The position numbers were made by a program, and so were the translations under genes. Positions 8,724 to 19,972 of a stretch of DNA of 64,000 bases are shown here, piece by piece (within the stretch, counting starts at the first letter, position 1; each line of letters opens with the position of its first letter). This DNA is from Belnapia arida (GTDB lineage: Bacteria > Pseudomonadota > Alphaproteobacteria > Acetobacterales > Acetobacteraceae), in assembly GCF_016773205.1 (NCBI RefSeq), contig NZ_JAETWB010000005.1:124001-188000 (forward strand). The letters are read 5' to 3'. The notes beneath the pieces were generated by a model that had not been told where the DNA came from, did not search any database, and was given only the letters and a program-made list of their open reading frames with translations.

Positions 8724-11700
8724 CTATCTCACCTTCCGCCCGGCGCGGATGGCTTCCAGCCGCGTCGCCATGCGGCGGCCGGCGGCTTCCATCGAGAGGT
8801 CGCGTTGCAGTTCGGCCTGGGCGCGGGCGCCGAGGGCGCGGGCGAAGTCGCGGTTCTCGAAGACGCGGCGCATGAGCCGCGCGGCATGCGCCTCGGAGGG
8901 CTCGGCCCAGCGGGTGCCGGCGTCGTAGGGTGGGATCGGCTTTGCGATCTCGACGAGGCGATAGTCGACAAGGAGGCTGTTCTCCTCGCTCATGAAGTCG
9001 AGGTTGCCCGAATAGCGCGTGCCGATGACCGGCTTCGCCAACAGCATCGCCTCCGCCATGGTGAGGCCGAGCCCTTCGCTGCGATGGAGCGAGATGTAGC
9101 AGTCGCAGGCGTCCATCAGCGAGATGGTCTCGTCGAAGGTGAAGACGCGGTCGATGACGATGATGCGGCCGCCCGCCTCGGCCGCGGCGGCGTGCAGCTC
9201 GGCGATGAGGGCCGGGTGCTTCTCGCCGAAGGAGGTCTTCAGCACCAGCGTCGCCGCATCCGCCGCGGTGAAGGCCTGGCGGAAGGCGCGGATGAGGCCG
9301 AGCGGGTTCTTCCGCTCCATGATGCTCATCATGTGGAATGCGAAGAGGAAGGTGAAGCGGCCGGGCGGGATGCCGAACTGCTCCGGCGTGCGGCGGGTGA
9401 AGGGCGGCAGGGCGACGCCGGGCATGAATTCGAAGACGGGGATGTCGAAGCGGGAGCGGAGCGCGTCGCCGACGAAGCGCGTGGCGGTCCAGATTTCGTC
9501 GGCTTCGGCGACGGCGCCGGTCCAGGCGGCGGGCACGGAATCCAGCTCCCAGTACCAGTAGCCGATGCGGTGGGTGCGCGGGCGGCGCGGCCGCAGCCCG
9601 ACGCGGTCATAGGCCTTGTGGAAGAAGGGCTCCGGCTGGATGTGCAGCAGTGTCGCGTCGTACAGCTCGAAGCCGCCGAAGGCGGCGTGCTGCGGCAGGT
9701 CGTGCTCGGCATCGACCGGCACGTCGCGCATCGGCATGTCATAGCCGAAGCCGCGGAGGCCCTCGGCGATGGAGAGGGTGGAAGTGCGCAGGCCCGAGGG
9801 GTAGCAGAGGTGGCCGATGATGGTGAGGCCGGGGCGCGCCAACGCTTCGGCCAGCGCCTCTTGCGGCTGAGCGGCGAGCCAGGCGCGGGCGGCTTCGTCG
9901 AGCGCCGCCTCGGGGCCGGCGAGCCAGTCGAGCAGGGCGCGGGCGGTGGCGGAGGTGGAGAAGGCGTCGGGGTGGCGGTGCTGCCAGTGCGGGCGGCTGT
10001 ACCAGCCGAGGCGGATCTGCTCGGCCGGGGTCTGGGTTTCCGGCCAATGGGCCGGGTCGGTCCAGTCGCCCTCGCAGCGATAGGTGGCGCGGAGCCAGGC
10101 GGCCATGCGGCCGCTGCCGAAGGCGGTCGGCCCGTCGGGGAAAAGGGCCTGCCAGCCGGGATTGAAACGGTGGCTCAGCAGCAGCTCGCGCGCAGGGTCC
10201 TCGGCGCAGAGGAGCGCCAGCCACCAGATCTCCTCGCGGCGCAGCGGGGCGCCGTCGCGGCGGAACAGCAGGCTCAGCAGGCCCGCGCGGCCGGGGGGCA
10301 GGAAGGCGAGCGGCACTTCCTCGGGTAGGCCGCCCTGGCCGAGCACGGCCTGGCGGGCGCGGGCCGCGGGGTCGGCGGCGAGGGCGGCGGCGATATGCGG
10401 CAGGGCGTGGGCGGGCAGGCCGAGGGTGGTGGCGCCCTCGGTGGCGAGCCAGCGGGCGAAGCTGCCCTCCGCGCCGGCGGAGAGGGCGTCGCGGAAGCGC
10501 GCGCGGAGGTCGGGGCGGCGGCGCAGCAGGTCGACGATCCAGCGGGCGGCGGACCAGGTGTCGCCGATCGCCTCGGCGCGGAAGGGAGGCCAGAACAGCG
10601 CTTCGGCAGGCAGGCCAACCGCCTCGGCGACCTCGGCATCGTTGCAGAGGTCGAGCGGCACCGGCGCGGCAAGGCCGGCGTCGTGGCGGCGCGACCACTG
10701 CACCAGGTTGGCGGCATTGCCCGGCTCCGCCCCGATGCGGAGGCGCGGGATGTTGCTTTCGGCATCGAGCGCGGGGTGGAAGAAGGGATCCTCATGATAG
10801 CCGAAGCGGCGGAGGTCGAGCGCGGTGCGCGTCAGGTCCGCCACCGGGTTGCTGTGGCCGCGGCTGGCGCCCTCGTGGTGGATCAGGCGGGCGAAGGGCG
10901 TGTAGGCGGTGCGCCAGCCGAGGGCGCGGGCGGCGAGGCAGAGGGCGACGTCGCTGTTCGCCATGACGAAGCTCTCGTCGAAGCCGCCGGCCTGGGCAAA
11001 TGCCTCGCGCCGGACCATCTGGCAGGCGCCCATGATGGCCGAGACCGTGCGCGGCACGGAGGGCGAGCCGATCGGCCCCCACTCCGCCTCCGGCGCCAGG
11101 CGGAAGAGCAGGCCGCAGAGATGCATGCCGATGGTGACGCCGGCATGCTGCAGCCGGCCGTCCGGATAGACCAGCATGGTGCCGACCACGCCAACGCCGG
11201 GGCGCTGGGCATAGCGGACCAGCTCGGTGAGCCAGTCGGGCCGGGTCACCGCGATGTCGTTGTTGAGGAAGAGCAGCAGCGCGCCCGTCGCCGCGCGGGC
11301 ACCGGCATTGCAGGCAGCCGAGTAGTTGAAGGGATCGCGGAAGGCGACGAGGCGGATGCGGCCCGCCGCCTCGAGCCTCGCGTAGAGGGCCAGCGTCTCC
11401 GGGTCGGAGGAGCCGCTGTCGACGATGACGATCTCGATGCGCGGGTAGTCGGTTTCCTCCAGCAGGCCACGCAGGCACTGGCCAAGCAGCGCGGGCTGGT
11501 CGCGGTTCGGGATGATGACGGAGACGAGTGGCGGCTCGGCGATGGGCCAGGTGGCGCGCTGGGTGCCGTCGTGCTGGGTCGCCACCTCGGCCGCGATGCC
11601 CTGGCGCTGCCAGTGGGCGGCGAGCACGGCGCGCAGCTCGGCCGCTTCCGGGCTGCCGGCCTGCGGGCGGTCGCCCATGGACTCGGCCGGGCGGTGGCAG

Positions 11701-12905
11701 AGGATGCGGGGGATGCGGGCTACCCGTGCGCCGGCGGCGGTGAGGCGGAGGTGCAGGTCCCATTCCGCGCCGGCGCCGGTGCCAGGGGTGAAGCCGCCGG
11801 CGGCTTCCACCGCGGCGCGATCGAGCGCCACCGGACGGCCGGGGTAGTTGAAGGCCTCCAGCAGGTCGGGCGACCATTCCGGCTTCAGGAACGGCTCCAT
11901 GCGGCGGCCGTCAGGACCGATCCGGTCCTCGTCGCCATGGACGAGCGTGGCCTCGGAGGCGGCAAGGGCGGCCAGGGCGTCGGGCACCAGGGTGTCGCCG
12001 GGGTCGAGCACCAGCAGCCGCTCGCCGCTCGCGCCGGCGGCGAGGACGGCCAGCATGGCGCCGCGCTCGGCGCTCTCCAGCGGGAGGGTCGTGAGGCGGG
12101 CGGCGATCAAGGGGTCCAGCCCGGCAGGCGGCGAGGCGCCGGGGGCGAGGCCGATCCGGCAATCCCAATCGGTACCCGCCTGGGATCGCAGGCTGCCGAG
12201 GGTGGCAGCCAGCGCAGTCGTCCCATCCACGAGAACCGGCAGCAGCAGGGAGATGCGGCGGGGCCGGAATGCGATGGGCGGCGGGACCAGGCCCTCCTGC
12301 TCCGCGATCCACTGCTCGTAGCGATTCCTGGTGGAGACGACCGGCGGCGCGGTCACCGTGCCGTCGCCGAGCAGGGTCTGGCCGAGGATCTGGCGCAGGC
12401 CGGCCCGGCCCTTGCTGCGCCAGGCAGCCTCCAGGCTACGGGCGGATTGCGTGAAGTGCCGCGGCTCCTGCATCCAGCGTTGGCCGAGCGAAAGGGCGAG
12501 GCGGGCGCCGACCAGTGGACGCGTCGTCGGATGCGCTTCGATGAGGTGGAGGCGGAAGGGGCCTTGCGACACTGGCGACGTCATCGCCAGGGCGATGGCC
12601 CCGGGCGGCAGGTAGATTATCAGGCTCCAGCGCCCGCGGGCTGAGGACCGCGGCATCACGACGCGAAGCGGCTGGTACCCGCTGCCGGTATCGACCTTGA
12701 AGCCCGGCACCGCCAGGGCATTGCGCGGTGCCTGGACCATCATGGTGAGGCGCAGCCAGCCCTTCGGCAGGCCGGCGGGACCGGGCTCCAGGCGGAAGGC
12801 CGCAGCCGGGCTGGTTGCCTCCCACCAGCCATCCGCGCCGTCGATCTCCGCCAGGTCGCGCAGGACCCGCGGCTTGAGAGGATAGGACTTCGGCATCAGG
12901 AGCAT
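8724..12905 (-). CDS. Giant multidomain glycosyltransferase (GT2-GT2-GT4 architecture)
   Basis: Cytosolic glycan-assembly enzyme of 1393 aa. Three transferase-like units can be seen. A first, weaker GT2-like unit spans about residues 215-430 (RRISLLLPVLVDG, LLVLDPGDTLVPD, LVHGDEDRI). A clear GT2 unit spans about 460-690 (PLVSVIIPNRDQPALL, IVIVDSGSSD, LLLFLNNDIAV). A C-terminal GT4 unit covers about 1040-1390 (LFAFHMMSIMERKNPLGLI, then HRSEGLGLTMAEAMLLAKPV with the EX7E-type motif). Residues 1-200 are unassigned. It is followed upstream by rmd and gmd, so GDP-D-rhamnose or a related GDP-deoxyhexose is a likely donor for at least one unit. Surface polysaccharide or O-antigen synthesis is the probable role. 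Confidence 0.85.
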   Translation of the reverse strand: MLLMPKSYPLKPRVLRDLAEIDGADGWWEATSPAAAFRLEPGPAGLPKGWLRLTMMVQAPRNALAVPGFKVDTGSGYQPLRVVMPRSSARGRWSLIIYLPPGAIALAMTSPVSQGPFRLHLIEAHPTTRPLVGARLALSLGQRWMQEPRHFTQSARSLEAAWRSKGRAGLRQILGQTLLGDGTVTAPPVVSTRNRYEQWIAEQEGLVPPPIAFRPRRISLLLPVLVDGTTALAATLGSLRSQAGTDWDCRIGLAPGASPPAGLDPLIAARLTTLPLESAERGAMLAVLAAGASGERLLVLDPGDTLVPDALAALAASEATLVHGDEDRIGPDGRRMEPFLKPEWSPDLLEAFNYPGRPVALDRAAVEAAGGFTPGTGAGAEWDLHLRLTAAGARVARIPRILCHRPAESMGDRPQAGSPEAAELRAVLAAHWQRQGIAAEVATQHDGTQRATWPIAEPPLVSVIIPNRDQPALLGQCLRGLLEETDYPRIEIVIVDSGSSDPETLALYARLEAAGRIRLVAFRDPFNYSAACNAGARAATGALLLFLNNDIAVTRPDWLTELVRYAQRPGVGVVGTMLVYPDGRLQHAGVTIGMHLCGLLFRLAPEAEWGPIGSPSVPRTVSAIMGACQMVRREAFAQAGGFDESFVMANSDVALCLAARALGWRTAYTPFARLIHHEGASRGHSNPVADLTRTALDLRRFGYHEDPFFHPALDAESNIPRLRIGAEPGNAANLVQWSRRHDAGLAAPVPLDLCNDAEVAEAVGLPAEALFWPPFRAEAIGDTWSAARWIVDLLRRRPDLRARFRDALSAGAEGSFARWLATEGATTLGLPAHALPHIAAALAADPAARARQAVLGQGGLPEEVPLAFLPPGRAGLLSLLFRRDGAPLRREEIWWLALLCAEDPARELLLSHRFNPGWQALFPDGPTAFGSGRMAAWLRATYRCEGDWTDPAHWPETQTPAEQIRLGWYSRPHWQHRHPDAFSTSATARALLDWLAGPEAALDEAARAWLAAQPQEALAEALARPGLTIIGHLCYPSGLRTSTLSIAEGLRGFGYDMPMRDVPVDAEHDLPQHAAFGGFELYDATLLHIQPEPFFHKAYDRVGLRPRRPRTHRIGYWYWELDSVPAAWTGAVAEADEIWTATRFVGDALRSRFDIPVFEFMPGVALPPFTRRTPEQFGIPPGRFTFLFAFHMMSIMERKNPLGLIRAFRQAFTAADAATLVLKTSFGEKHPALIAELHAAAAEAGGRIIVIDRVFTFDETISLMDACDCYISLHRSEGLGLTMAEAMLLAKPVIGTRYSGNLDFMSEENSLLVDYRLVEIAKPIPPYDAGTRWAEPSEAHAARLMRRVFENRDFARALGARAQAELQRDLSMEAAGRRMATRLEAIRAGRKVR

Positions 12906-12935
12906 TCCGTTCAGGACATAGGCCAGCGGGCAGGC

Positions 12936-13901
12936 CTATTCACCGGCTGCAACGCGGCTGCGCCAGTCGGCGAGCACGGAGCGCAGAGTCTCTTCCCAAG
13001 GGATGGTCGGAGCCCAGCCCAGGATCTCACGGGCCCGCCTTGGGTCGCCCTGGACACGTTCCACATCGGTCGGGCGGAGGCGGACGGCCTCCTGCTCGAT
13101 GCGGGCCTCGACGCCGGCCAGGGCGAGCAACGCGTCAAGGATGTCGCCGATGCGGCGCGGGGTGCCGCCGCAGAGGTTGAGGGCAAGGCCTGGCGGCAGG
13201 CGCTCCGCCAATTCCAGGGCGCGGACATAGCCGGCGCAGATGTCTCGCACGTCGAGCAGATCGCGCCAGCGGTCGAGGGCGCCGGTGCGCAGGACGGGTT
13301 CCTGCTGCCCGGCCTCGATCCGGCAAACCTGGCGGGCGAAGTTGGCGACGGCGAATTGCGGCGCCTGGCCGGGTCCCACATGGGTGAAGGGGCGGAGCCG
13401 GATGGCGCGGAGGCCGCGCAGCGCCATCTCGCCGATCGCCAGGTCGGCGGCGGCCTTGCTGGCGGCATAGGGATTGGCGGGCTGGAAGGCGGCGTCCTCG
13501 TCGAGCGGCTGCCCGGCCTGGAAGCCGAGGCCGTAGATCTCGCCGGAGGAGACGTAGAGGAAGGCAGCCTCGGGCGCCTCCCGCAGCACCGCTTCGGCCA
13601 GCGCCAGGGTGCCGAGCAGGTTGGGCCGCCAGGTTTCGTCCGGGGCGCGGAAGGAAGCGGCGACATCGGCCTGGGCGGCGAGATGCAGCACCGCATCCGG
13701 CCGGACGGCGGCGATGGCGCCGGTCATGCTGCCGTGGTCGAGCAGGTCGAGGTGCAGGCTCTCATCCGTGCCGGGGATGGCGGGCCTGCGTCCGGCGCCG
13801 ATCAGCACCGCCGCAGGAAAGGCGGCCCGGAGCGCAGGCAGCAGGCTGCGGCCGACGAAGCCACCGGCGCCGGTCACCAGGATACGGGCCGGAGCGGCCA
13901 T
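12936..13901 (-). CDS. rmd: GDP-6-deoxy-4-keto-D-mannose reductase-like NAD-dependent epimerase/dehydratase
   Basis: Extended short-chain dehydrogenase of 321 aa. Seen: Rossmann motif VTGAGGFVGRSLLP at the N-terminus, the catalytic Ser region YVSSGEIYG, and the catalytic YxxxK in NPYAASKAAADLAI. In family terms it reduces the 4-keto group of the Gmd product to give GDP-D-rhamnose. It starts nine bases after the gmd stop and is followed by the glycosyltransferase gene after 30 bases, which supports the assignment. Homologues that make GDP-fucose or reduce dTDP sugars have similar motifs, so the exact sugar stereochemistry is inferred from the gmd neighbour. Confidence 0.8.
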   Translation of the reverse strand: MAAPARILVTGAGGFVGRSLLPALRAAFPAAVLIGAGRRPAIPGTDESLHLDLLDHGSMTGAIAAVRPDAVLHLAAQADVAASFRAPDETWRPNLLGTLALAEAVLREAPEAAFLYVSSGEIYGLGFQAGQPLDEDAAFQPANPYAASKAAADLAIGEMALRGLRAIRLRPFTHVGPGQAPQFAVANFARQVCRIEAGQQEPVLRTGALDRWRDLLDVRDICAGYVRALELAERLPPGLALNLCGGTPRRIGDILDALLALAGVEARIEQEAVRLRPTDVERVQGDPRRAREILGWAPTIPWEETLRSVLADWRSRVAAGE

Positions 13902-13910
13902 GCGGGCGGC

Positions 13911-14927
<1,017 letters not shown>

Positions 14928-14975
14928 TTAGCGACATCGGATGGAAATTCCAAGGCTGTGAGCCATAGCTACCGT

Positions 14976-15000
14976 CCGGCCCGAGGACTTCACGGGCCGG
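14976..15000 (-). terminator. Hairpin overlapping the DUF1003 gene stop
   Basis: CCGGCCC at 14976-14982 pairs with GGGCCGG at 14994-15000 around an 11-base loop that contains the stop codon of the leftward DUF1003 gene. No U-run is evident. It could end that transcript before gmd. Confidence 0.45.
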
Positions 15001-15547
15001 GGCTCCCTCCCCTTCCCTCCTGCAACAGCCGCGTCAGGAGGTCGATCTGTTCCTGCTGGCGCGCGAGCAGCGCCTCGATCTCGCGGGTGCAGAGTTGGTC
15101 CAGCTTCTCGTGCAGGGCCATGATCTCGATCTCGGCCTTGAGCTTCACCTCGTAGTCATGCGCGGCGTCCAGCCGGTCGCGCACGGCCTGGCGGTTCTGG
15201 CTCATCATGATGATCGGCGCCTGAAGGGCGGCGATCATCGAGAGCAGCAGGTTCAGGAAGATATAGGGATAGGCGTCGAAAGGGCGCGGCAGGACCGCGT
15301 TCAGTAGCGTCCAGGCCAGCAGGAACAGGCCGAAGCTGAGGATGAAGGCCCAGGAGCCGCCGAATTCGGCCACGCGGTCTGCCAGGCGTTGGCCGAAGGT
15401 CAGCTCGCCATCGAAATCGCGCTCGATGTCGCGGCTGATCACCCGCCGCTCCTTGGTCGAGGTGAGGACAAGCCGCTCGGCTGGGCTGAGGTCGCGGGGC
15501 TTGCGGCCGAACCAGCGATGGGCGGCGGTGTCGGTAGGCTCGGGCAT
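14990..15547 (-). CDS. DUF1003 family inner-membrane protein
   Basis: Membrane protein of 185 aa with two adjacent hydrophobic helices (about 72-92 and 103-123, WAFILSFGLFLLAW and YIFLNLLLSMIAALQAP). The intervening FDAYPYIFLNLLLS and following IIMMSQNRQAVRDRLDA are DUF1003 hallmarks. A C-terminal coiled coil (KLKAEIEIMALHEKLDQL through LLTRLLQEG) extends into the cytosol. The ATG at 15547 is preferred to a longer frame because MPEPTD is followed directly by conserved sequence. The function is unknown. It faces the MoxR gene divergently with 91 bases between them. Confidence 0.82.
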   Translation of the reverse strand: MPEPTDTAAHRWFGRKPRDLSPAERLVLTSTKERRVISRDIERDFDGELTFGQRLADRVAEFGGSWAFILSFGLFLLAWTLLNAVLPRPFDAYPYIFLNLLLSMIAALQAPIIMMSQNRQAVRDRLDAAHDYEVKLKAEIEIMALHEKLDQLCTREIEALLARQQEQIDLLTRLLQEGRGGSPGP

Positions 15548-15638
15548 GCTGGGACTCCAGGGGATGGGCCGAAGATAGCTTGCCCGATGCCGGGGGAGAG
15601 GCCACCTTTCCGGGCAGAGCGACAGCAAGGGGGCGGGC

Positions 15639-16487
<849 letters not shown>

Positions 16488-16493
16488 CGGGCG

Positions 16494-17684
16494 GTGCTCG
16501 CGCATTTCATCCTCGCGCTGCGCAACGCCGGTATCCCGGCCAGCATCACCGAATACCTTGCCCTGCTGCGCGGGATGAAGGCGGGGGTCGCCGACTACAA
16601 TGTCGACGACTTCTACCACCTCAGCCGGGCGGCGCTGGTGAAGGACGAGCGGCACCTGGACCGTTTCGACCGGGTCTTCGGTGAGGTGTTCAAGGGGCTG
16701 GAGGCGCCGGAGGGCGAGGGCTTCGATACGCTGGTACGGCAGCTGCCGGAGGAATGGCTCCGCAAGATGGCGGAGAAGCTGCTGACCGAGGAAGAGAAGG
16801 CGGCGATCCAGGCCGCGGGCGGGTTCGACAAGCTCATGGAGATGCTGCGGCAGCGGCTGGCCGAGCAGAAGGGGCGGCACCAGGGCGGCAGCAAGTGGAT
16901 CGGCACGGGCGGGACCTCGCCCTTCGGGGCGCACGGGTACAACCCGGAAGGAGTGCGGATCGGGCAGGAGGAGAGCCGGCACCGGCGGGCGGTGAAGGTG
17001 TGGGACAAGCGCGAGTTCCGCGACCTCGACGATTCGGTCGAGATCGGGACACGGAACATCAAGCTGGCGCTCCGGCGGCTGCGGCGCTTTGCCCGGCAGG
17101 GGGCGGCGACGGAGCTCGACCTGCCGGACACCATCCGCTCGACCGCGAACAATGCCGGGTCGCTCGACCTGAAGATGGTGCCGGAGCGGCACAACACGGT
17201 GAAGGTGCTGCTCTTCCTCGATATCGGCGGATCGATGGACGACTGGGTGAAGCTCTCGGAGGAGCTGTTCTCGGCGGCTCGGGCGGAGTTCAAGCACCTC
17301 GAGCATTTCTACTTCCACAACTGCCCCTATGAGCGTCTGTGGACCAACAACCGGCGGCGGCGGGAGAGCGAGGTCTCGACCCTCGAGGTGCTGCGGAAAT
17401 ACGGGCCGGACTACAAGGCCGTCTTCGTCGGGGATGCGAGCATGAGCCCCTATGAGATCGTCCAGCCCGGGGGCAGCGTCGAGCATTGGAACGAGGAGCC
17501 GGGGAGTGCCTGGATGGCGCGGCTGACCGGGCATTTCCGGCGTAGCGCCTGGCTGAACCCGATGCCGCAGGCGGGCTGGGGGCGGACGCACTCCATCGGT
17601 CTGATGCGACAGGTGATGGAGGACCGGATGTTCCCGCTGACCCTCGGCGGGATCGAGGCGATGACGCGGGAACTCAGCCGCTAG
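16494..17684 (+). CDS. CoxE-like VWA-domain protein (second copy)
   Basis: Protein of 396 aa, GTG start at 16494 directly behind the ATPase gene. The C-terminal half is a VWA-like domain beginning at VKVLLFLDIGGSMDDWVKL. The metal-site motif reads DIGGS, so the first Ser of the usual DxSxS is Gly, as occurs in one branch of this family. The middle section is rich in charged residues, including SKWIGTGGTSPFGAHGYNPE, which is conserved in homologues. The C-terminus IGLMRQVMEDRMFPLTLGGI is also typical. It should act together with the preceding ATPase. It converges on the cytochrome gene with 18 bases between stops. Confidence 0.86.
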   Translation: MLAHFILALRNAGIPASITEYLALLRGMKAGVADYNVDDFYHLSRAALVKDERHLDRFDRVFGEVFKGLEAPEGEGFDTLVRQLPEEWLRKMAEKLLTEEEKAAIQAAGGFDKLMEMLRQRLAEQKGRHQGGSKWIGTGGTSPFGAHGYNPEGVRIGQEESRHRRAVKVWDKREFRDLDDSVEIGTRNIKLALRRLRRFARQGAATELDLPDTIRSTANNAGSLDLKMVPERHNTVKVLLFLDIGGSMDDWVKLSEELFSAARAEFKHLEHFYFHNCPYERLWTNNRRRRESEVSTLEVLRKYGPDYKAVFVGDASMSPYEIVQPGGSVEHWNEEPGSAWMARLTGHFRRSAWLNPMPQAGWGRTHSIGLMRQVMEDRMFPLTLGGIEAMTRELSR

Positions 17685-17702
17685 GCTGAGCCCCCGGCCC
17701 GG

Positions 17703-18716
17703 TTACGGCAGCGGCTGCGGGCTGGCCGACAGGCTGCGGAGATAGGCGATGATGTCCGCCCGGTCTTCCGGCTTGGAGACGCCGGCGAAGGCCATGCGGG
17801 TGCCGGGGGCATAGGTCATCGGCTTGAAGAGCCAGCGATTCAGCTCCTCATAAGTCCACGGGCCCTGCTTGCCCTTCAGCGCAGCCGAGTAGTTGAAGCT
17901 CTCGAGATGGCCGTGCGGCTTGCCGACGACGTCATAGAGGTTGGGGCCGACGCCGTTGCGGCCACCCTCGGTGAAGGTGTGGCAGACGGCGCAGAGGCGG
18001 CGGCTGATGGCCGCGCCGTTGTCCGGGTTGGCATTGGCCAGCAGCGGGGCGATCGCCGGCAGCTCGGCCGAGGCGGCGGCCGGGGCCGCGGCGGGGGCAC
18101 CGCCCGGGGCCGGGGCGGCGGCCGGCGGAGCAGCTGCAGCGGCGGGTGCGACGGCCGGGGCCGCGGCCTCGCCGGCGGGCGGCAGCGGCTTCGGGCTCGG
18201 CGAGAGGCTGCGCAGATAGGCGACCACATTGGCGCGCTGCTGGGTGTTGCTCAGGCCGGCGAAGGCCATGCGGGTGCCCGGCGCATAGGAGGCCGGCTTG
18301 TAGAGCCAATGGTTCAGCTCCTCGTAGTCCCAGGGGCCCTGCTTGCCCTTGAGCGCCGCCGAGTAGTTGAAGCCTTCGACATGCCCATGCGGCGCGCCGA
18401 CGACGTTGTAGAGGTTCGGGCCGATGCCGCTCCGGCCGCCCTGGTCGAAGCTGTGGCAGGCGCCGCAATTGCGCTGGGCGATCTGCTGGCCGGCGGCGAC
18501 GTCGGCGCTGGCGAGGAGGCCGGAGATCGGCTCGGCCTGCGGGGCGGCGGCCGGAGCGGCGCTCGGGGCGCCGCCGGTCGGGTCGCCGATGCGGATGGCG
18601 CTTTCATGCGGCTTCTCGCCATGCACCAGCAGCTTGCCCACCTGGCCGGCCACCATGAAGGTGATCCCGGCCGTCAGCACGGCGGCAAAGGCCTTGTTCA
18701 GCTCGAGCGAATTCAT
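17703..18716 (-). CDS. Membrane-anchored cytochrome c with two fused class I domains
   Basis: Periplasmic electron carrier of 337 aa. Residues 10-30 form an uncleaved N-terminal helix. Domain 1 (about 65-175) has CGACH at 84-88 and the axial Met in PGTRMAFAGL (Met150). An Ala/Pro linker spans about 180-230. Domain 2 (about 235-337) has CAVCH at 242-246 and the same PGTRMAFAG. The two domains share long near-identical stretches (NYSAALKGKQGPW, YEELN, W-L-KP), and their genes are still similar at base level about 474 bases apart, so the fusion arose by tandem duplication. It resembles membrane-bound CycM/c552-type or c2-like cytochromes. Lying directly behind pufC, it is a good candidate donor to the reaction-centre cytochrome or a link to terminal oxidases; that role is inferred. 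Confidence 0.85.
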   Translation of the reverse strand: MNSLELNKAFAAVLTAGITFMVAGQVGKLLVHGEKPHESAIRIGDPTGGAPSAAPAAAPQAEPISGLLASADVAAGQQIAQRNCGACHSFDQGGRSGIGPNLYNVVGAPHGHVEGFNYSAALKGKQGPWDYEELNHWLYKPASYAPGTRMAFAGLSNTQQRANVVAYLRSLSPSPKPLPPAGEAAAPAVAPAAAAAPPAAAPAPGGAPAAAPAAASAELPAIAPLLANANPDNGAAISRRLCAVCHTFTEGGRNGVGPNLYDVVGKPHGHLESFNYSAALKGKQGPWTYEELNRWLFKPMTYAPGTRMAFAGVSKPEDRADIIAYLRSLSASPQPLP

Positions 18717-18790
18717 AGGCGGTGACGTCCTCGGAGCGGCGGCGGCCAGTGGGCCGCGCGTAACGGGCGCGGGGCGCAAGGGCCAGGATG

Positions 18791-18818
18791 CATATAGCCG
18801 AAGCGGTGGTGCCCGCAA
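18791..18818 (-). promoter_or_regulatory. Possible sigma-70-like promoter of the di-domain cytochrome gene
   Basis: Read on the minus strand, TTGCGG (18813-18818), a 16-base spacer and TATATG (18791-18796) lie about 75 bases upstream of the cytochrome start and beyond the pufC hairpin. The match is moderate and untested. Confidence 0.35.
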
Positions 18819-18844
18819 CCCGTCCCGGCCGCCAAACATGCCAA

Positions 18845-18879
18845 GGGCCGGCCTTCCCCGCGCAGGGAAGGGCCGGCCC
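18845..18879 (-). terminator. Hairpin terminator after pufC
   Basis: A GC-rich stem of about 14 pairs with one bulged G (18845-18858 against 18865-18879, loop CGCGCA) lies 17 bases beyond the pufC stop. It should end or protect the puf transcript. It separates puf from the cytochrome gene. Confidence 0.7.
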
Positions 18880-18895
18880 CTGGCTGGCGGGCGCG

Positions 18896-19972
18896 CTACT
18901 GCCGGATCGGCGGCGGCGCCTCGATATTGGTGATGCGGGCGAGCTCCGGGTAGTCCCGCAGCATCGAGACGCCGTTCAGGGGCTTGTTCACGCCCTGGTG
19001 GCAGGTGGTGCAGTTGACCTTCAGCGGATCCTCATGCGGGCCGAGGCGGGCGCGCTGCGGGCCGCCCGGCGGGCCGTTGGGGTTGGCCGCCCAGAGGGGC
19101 TGCAAGGGGTCGATGAAGTTGTGGTTGATGTCCCGCACCATGCGGATGCCGTGCCAGGCATTGGTCCGCTGGGGGGCGCTCTGGTCCCAGGCGGAGAAGG
19201 CGCGGCTGTTGTGGCAGGTGGTGCAGTTCACCCCGAGCGCCTGGGAGAAGTGCATCATCAGCCCATAGGTGAACTCGGCCTCCTTGATGCCCTGGCTGTT
19301 GCCGGCGGGCAGCGCGTCCGGCGTCTGGACGCGGATGTTGGCGGCCTGGTCCAGGTAGCGGCTGAAGGGGTCGTAGGGAAGCGAGCTGTCGCCCACCACC
19401 GGCGAGGCGAGGTTCTGCCCGTTGGAGGAGGCGGAGAAGCCCTCGCCGCGCATCGGGCCGGTATTCTCCGACCAGACATTCAGCGGGACCGGGTTGCCGC
19501 GGTGGCAGGTATAGCAGGTGACGCCGGTCTCCAGCACATGCGGCTTCCATTCCGCATTGATGCGGGCGACCATCTGCAACATGCGGCGGGCCACGACCTT
19601 GGTGTAGACCTCGTCGGAGGCCATGTTCGCCGGGTTGTGGCAGTAATTGCAGCCCTGCTGCGGGGAGACCCAGGCCGTCATCGCCGCCATGGTGCGGGCG
19701 AATTCGGCGACGCCGAGTTCGCCCAGCACCTGCACATTCCGATAGGCCTGGCCGGCGCGGGGGCCGACCGAGGGCACGCGCGGGATCATCGGCGGCAGCT
19801 GGTTGGCCGCGGCCAGCGCCGGCTGCAGCCGCGGGTTGGCGATGTTGCCGAGCGCGACGCCGCGGAAGCCGGTCTGCACCGTTTCCACAGGCGGGCGCTC
19901 GAAGGTGAGGAGGATGACCGCGAGGCCGAGCAGCCCCGCGAGCACCGCGCCGAGTTTGAGGGAGAAGCTCAT
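18896..19972 (-). CDS. pufC: Photosynthetic reaction-centre tetraheme cytochrome c subunit
   Basis: Periplasmic tetraheme cytochrome that re-reduces the photo-oxidised special pair. The protein has 358 aa. The four heme motifs are CNYCH (108-112), CYTCH (153-157), CTTCH (250-254) and CTTCH (321-325), and axial Met residues lie in the helices before them. Residues 5-23 are a hydrophobic N-terminal segment without a lipobox Cys, so it probably stays as a membrane anchor. The start at 19972 overlaps the pufM stop as ATGA, which decides against the longer frame. It is the last puf gene. Its donors are likely the HiPIP and/or the adjacent di-domain cytochrome. Confidence 0.97.
   Translation of the reverse strand: MSFSLKLGAVLAGLLGLAVILLTFERPPVETVQTGFRGVALGNIANPRLQPALAAANQLPPMIPRVPSVGPRAGQAYRNVQVLGELGVAEFARTMAAMTAWVSPQQGCNYCHNPANMASDEVYTKVVARRMLQMVARINAEWKPHVLETGVTCYTCHRGNPVPLNVWSENTGPMRGEGFSASSNGQNLASPVVGDSSLPYDPFSRYLDQAANIRVQTPDALPAGNSQGIKEAEFTYGLMMHFSQALGVNCTTCHNSRAFSAWDQSAPQRTNAWHGIRMVRDINHNFIDPLQPLWAANPNGPPGGPQRARLGPHEDPLKVNCTTCHQGVNKPLNGVSMLRDYPELARITNIEAPPPIRQ

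Noticed and set aside
18717-18895. A pufX gene after pufM/pufC
   Set aside because: The region holds a hairpin and a possible promoter but no short membrane-protein frame.
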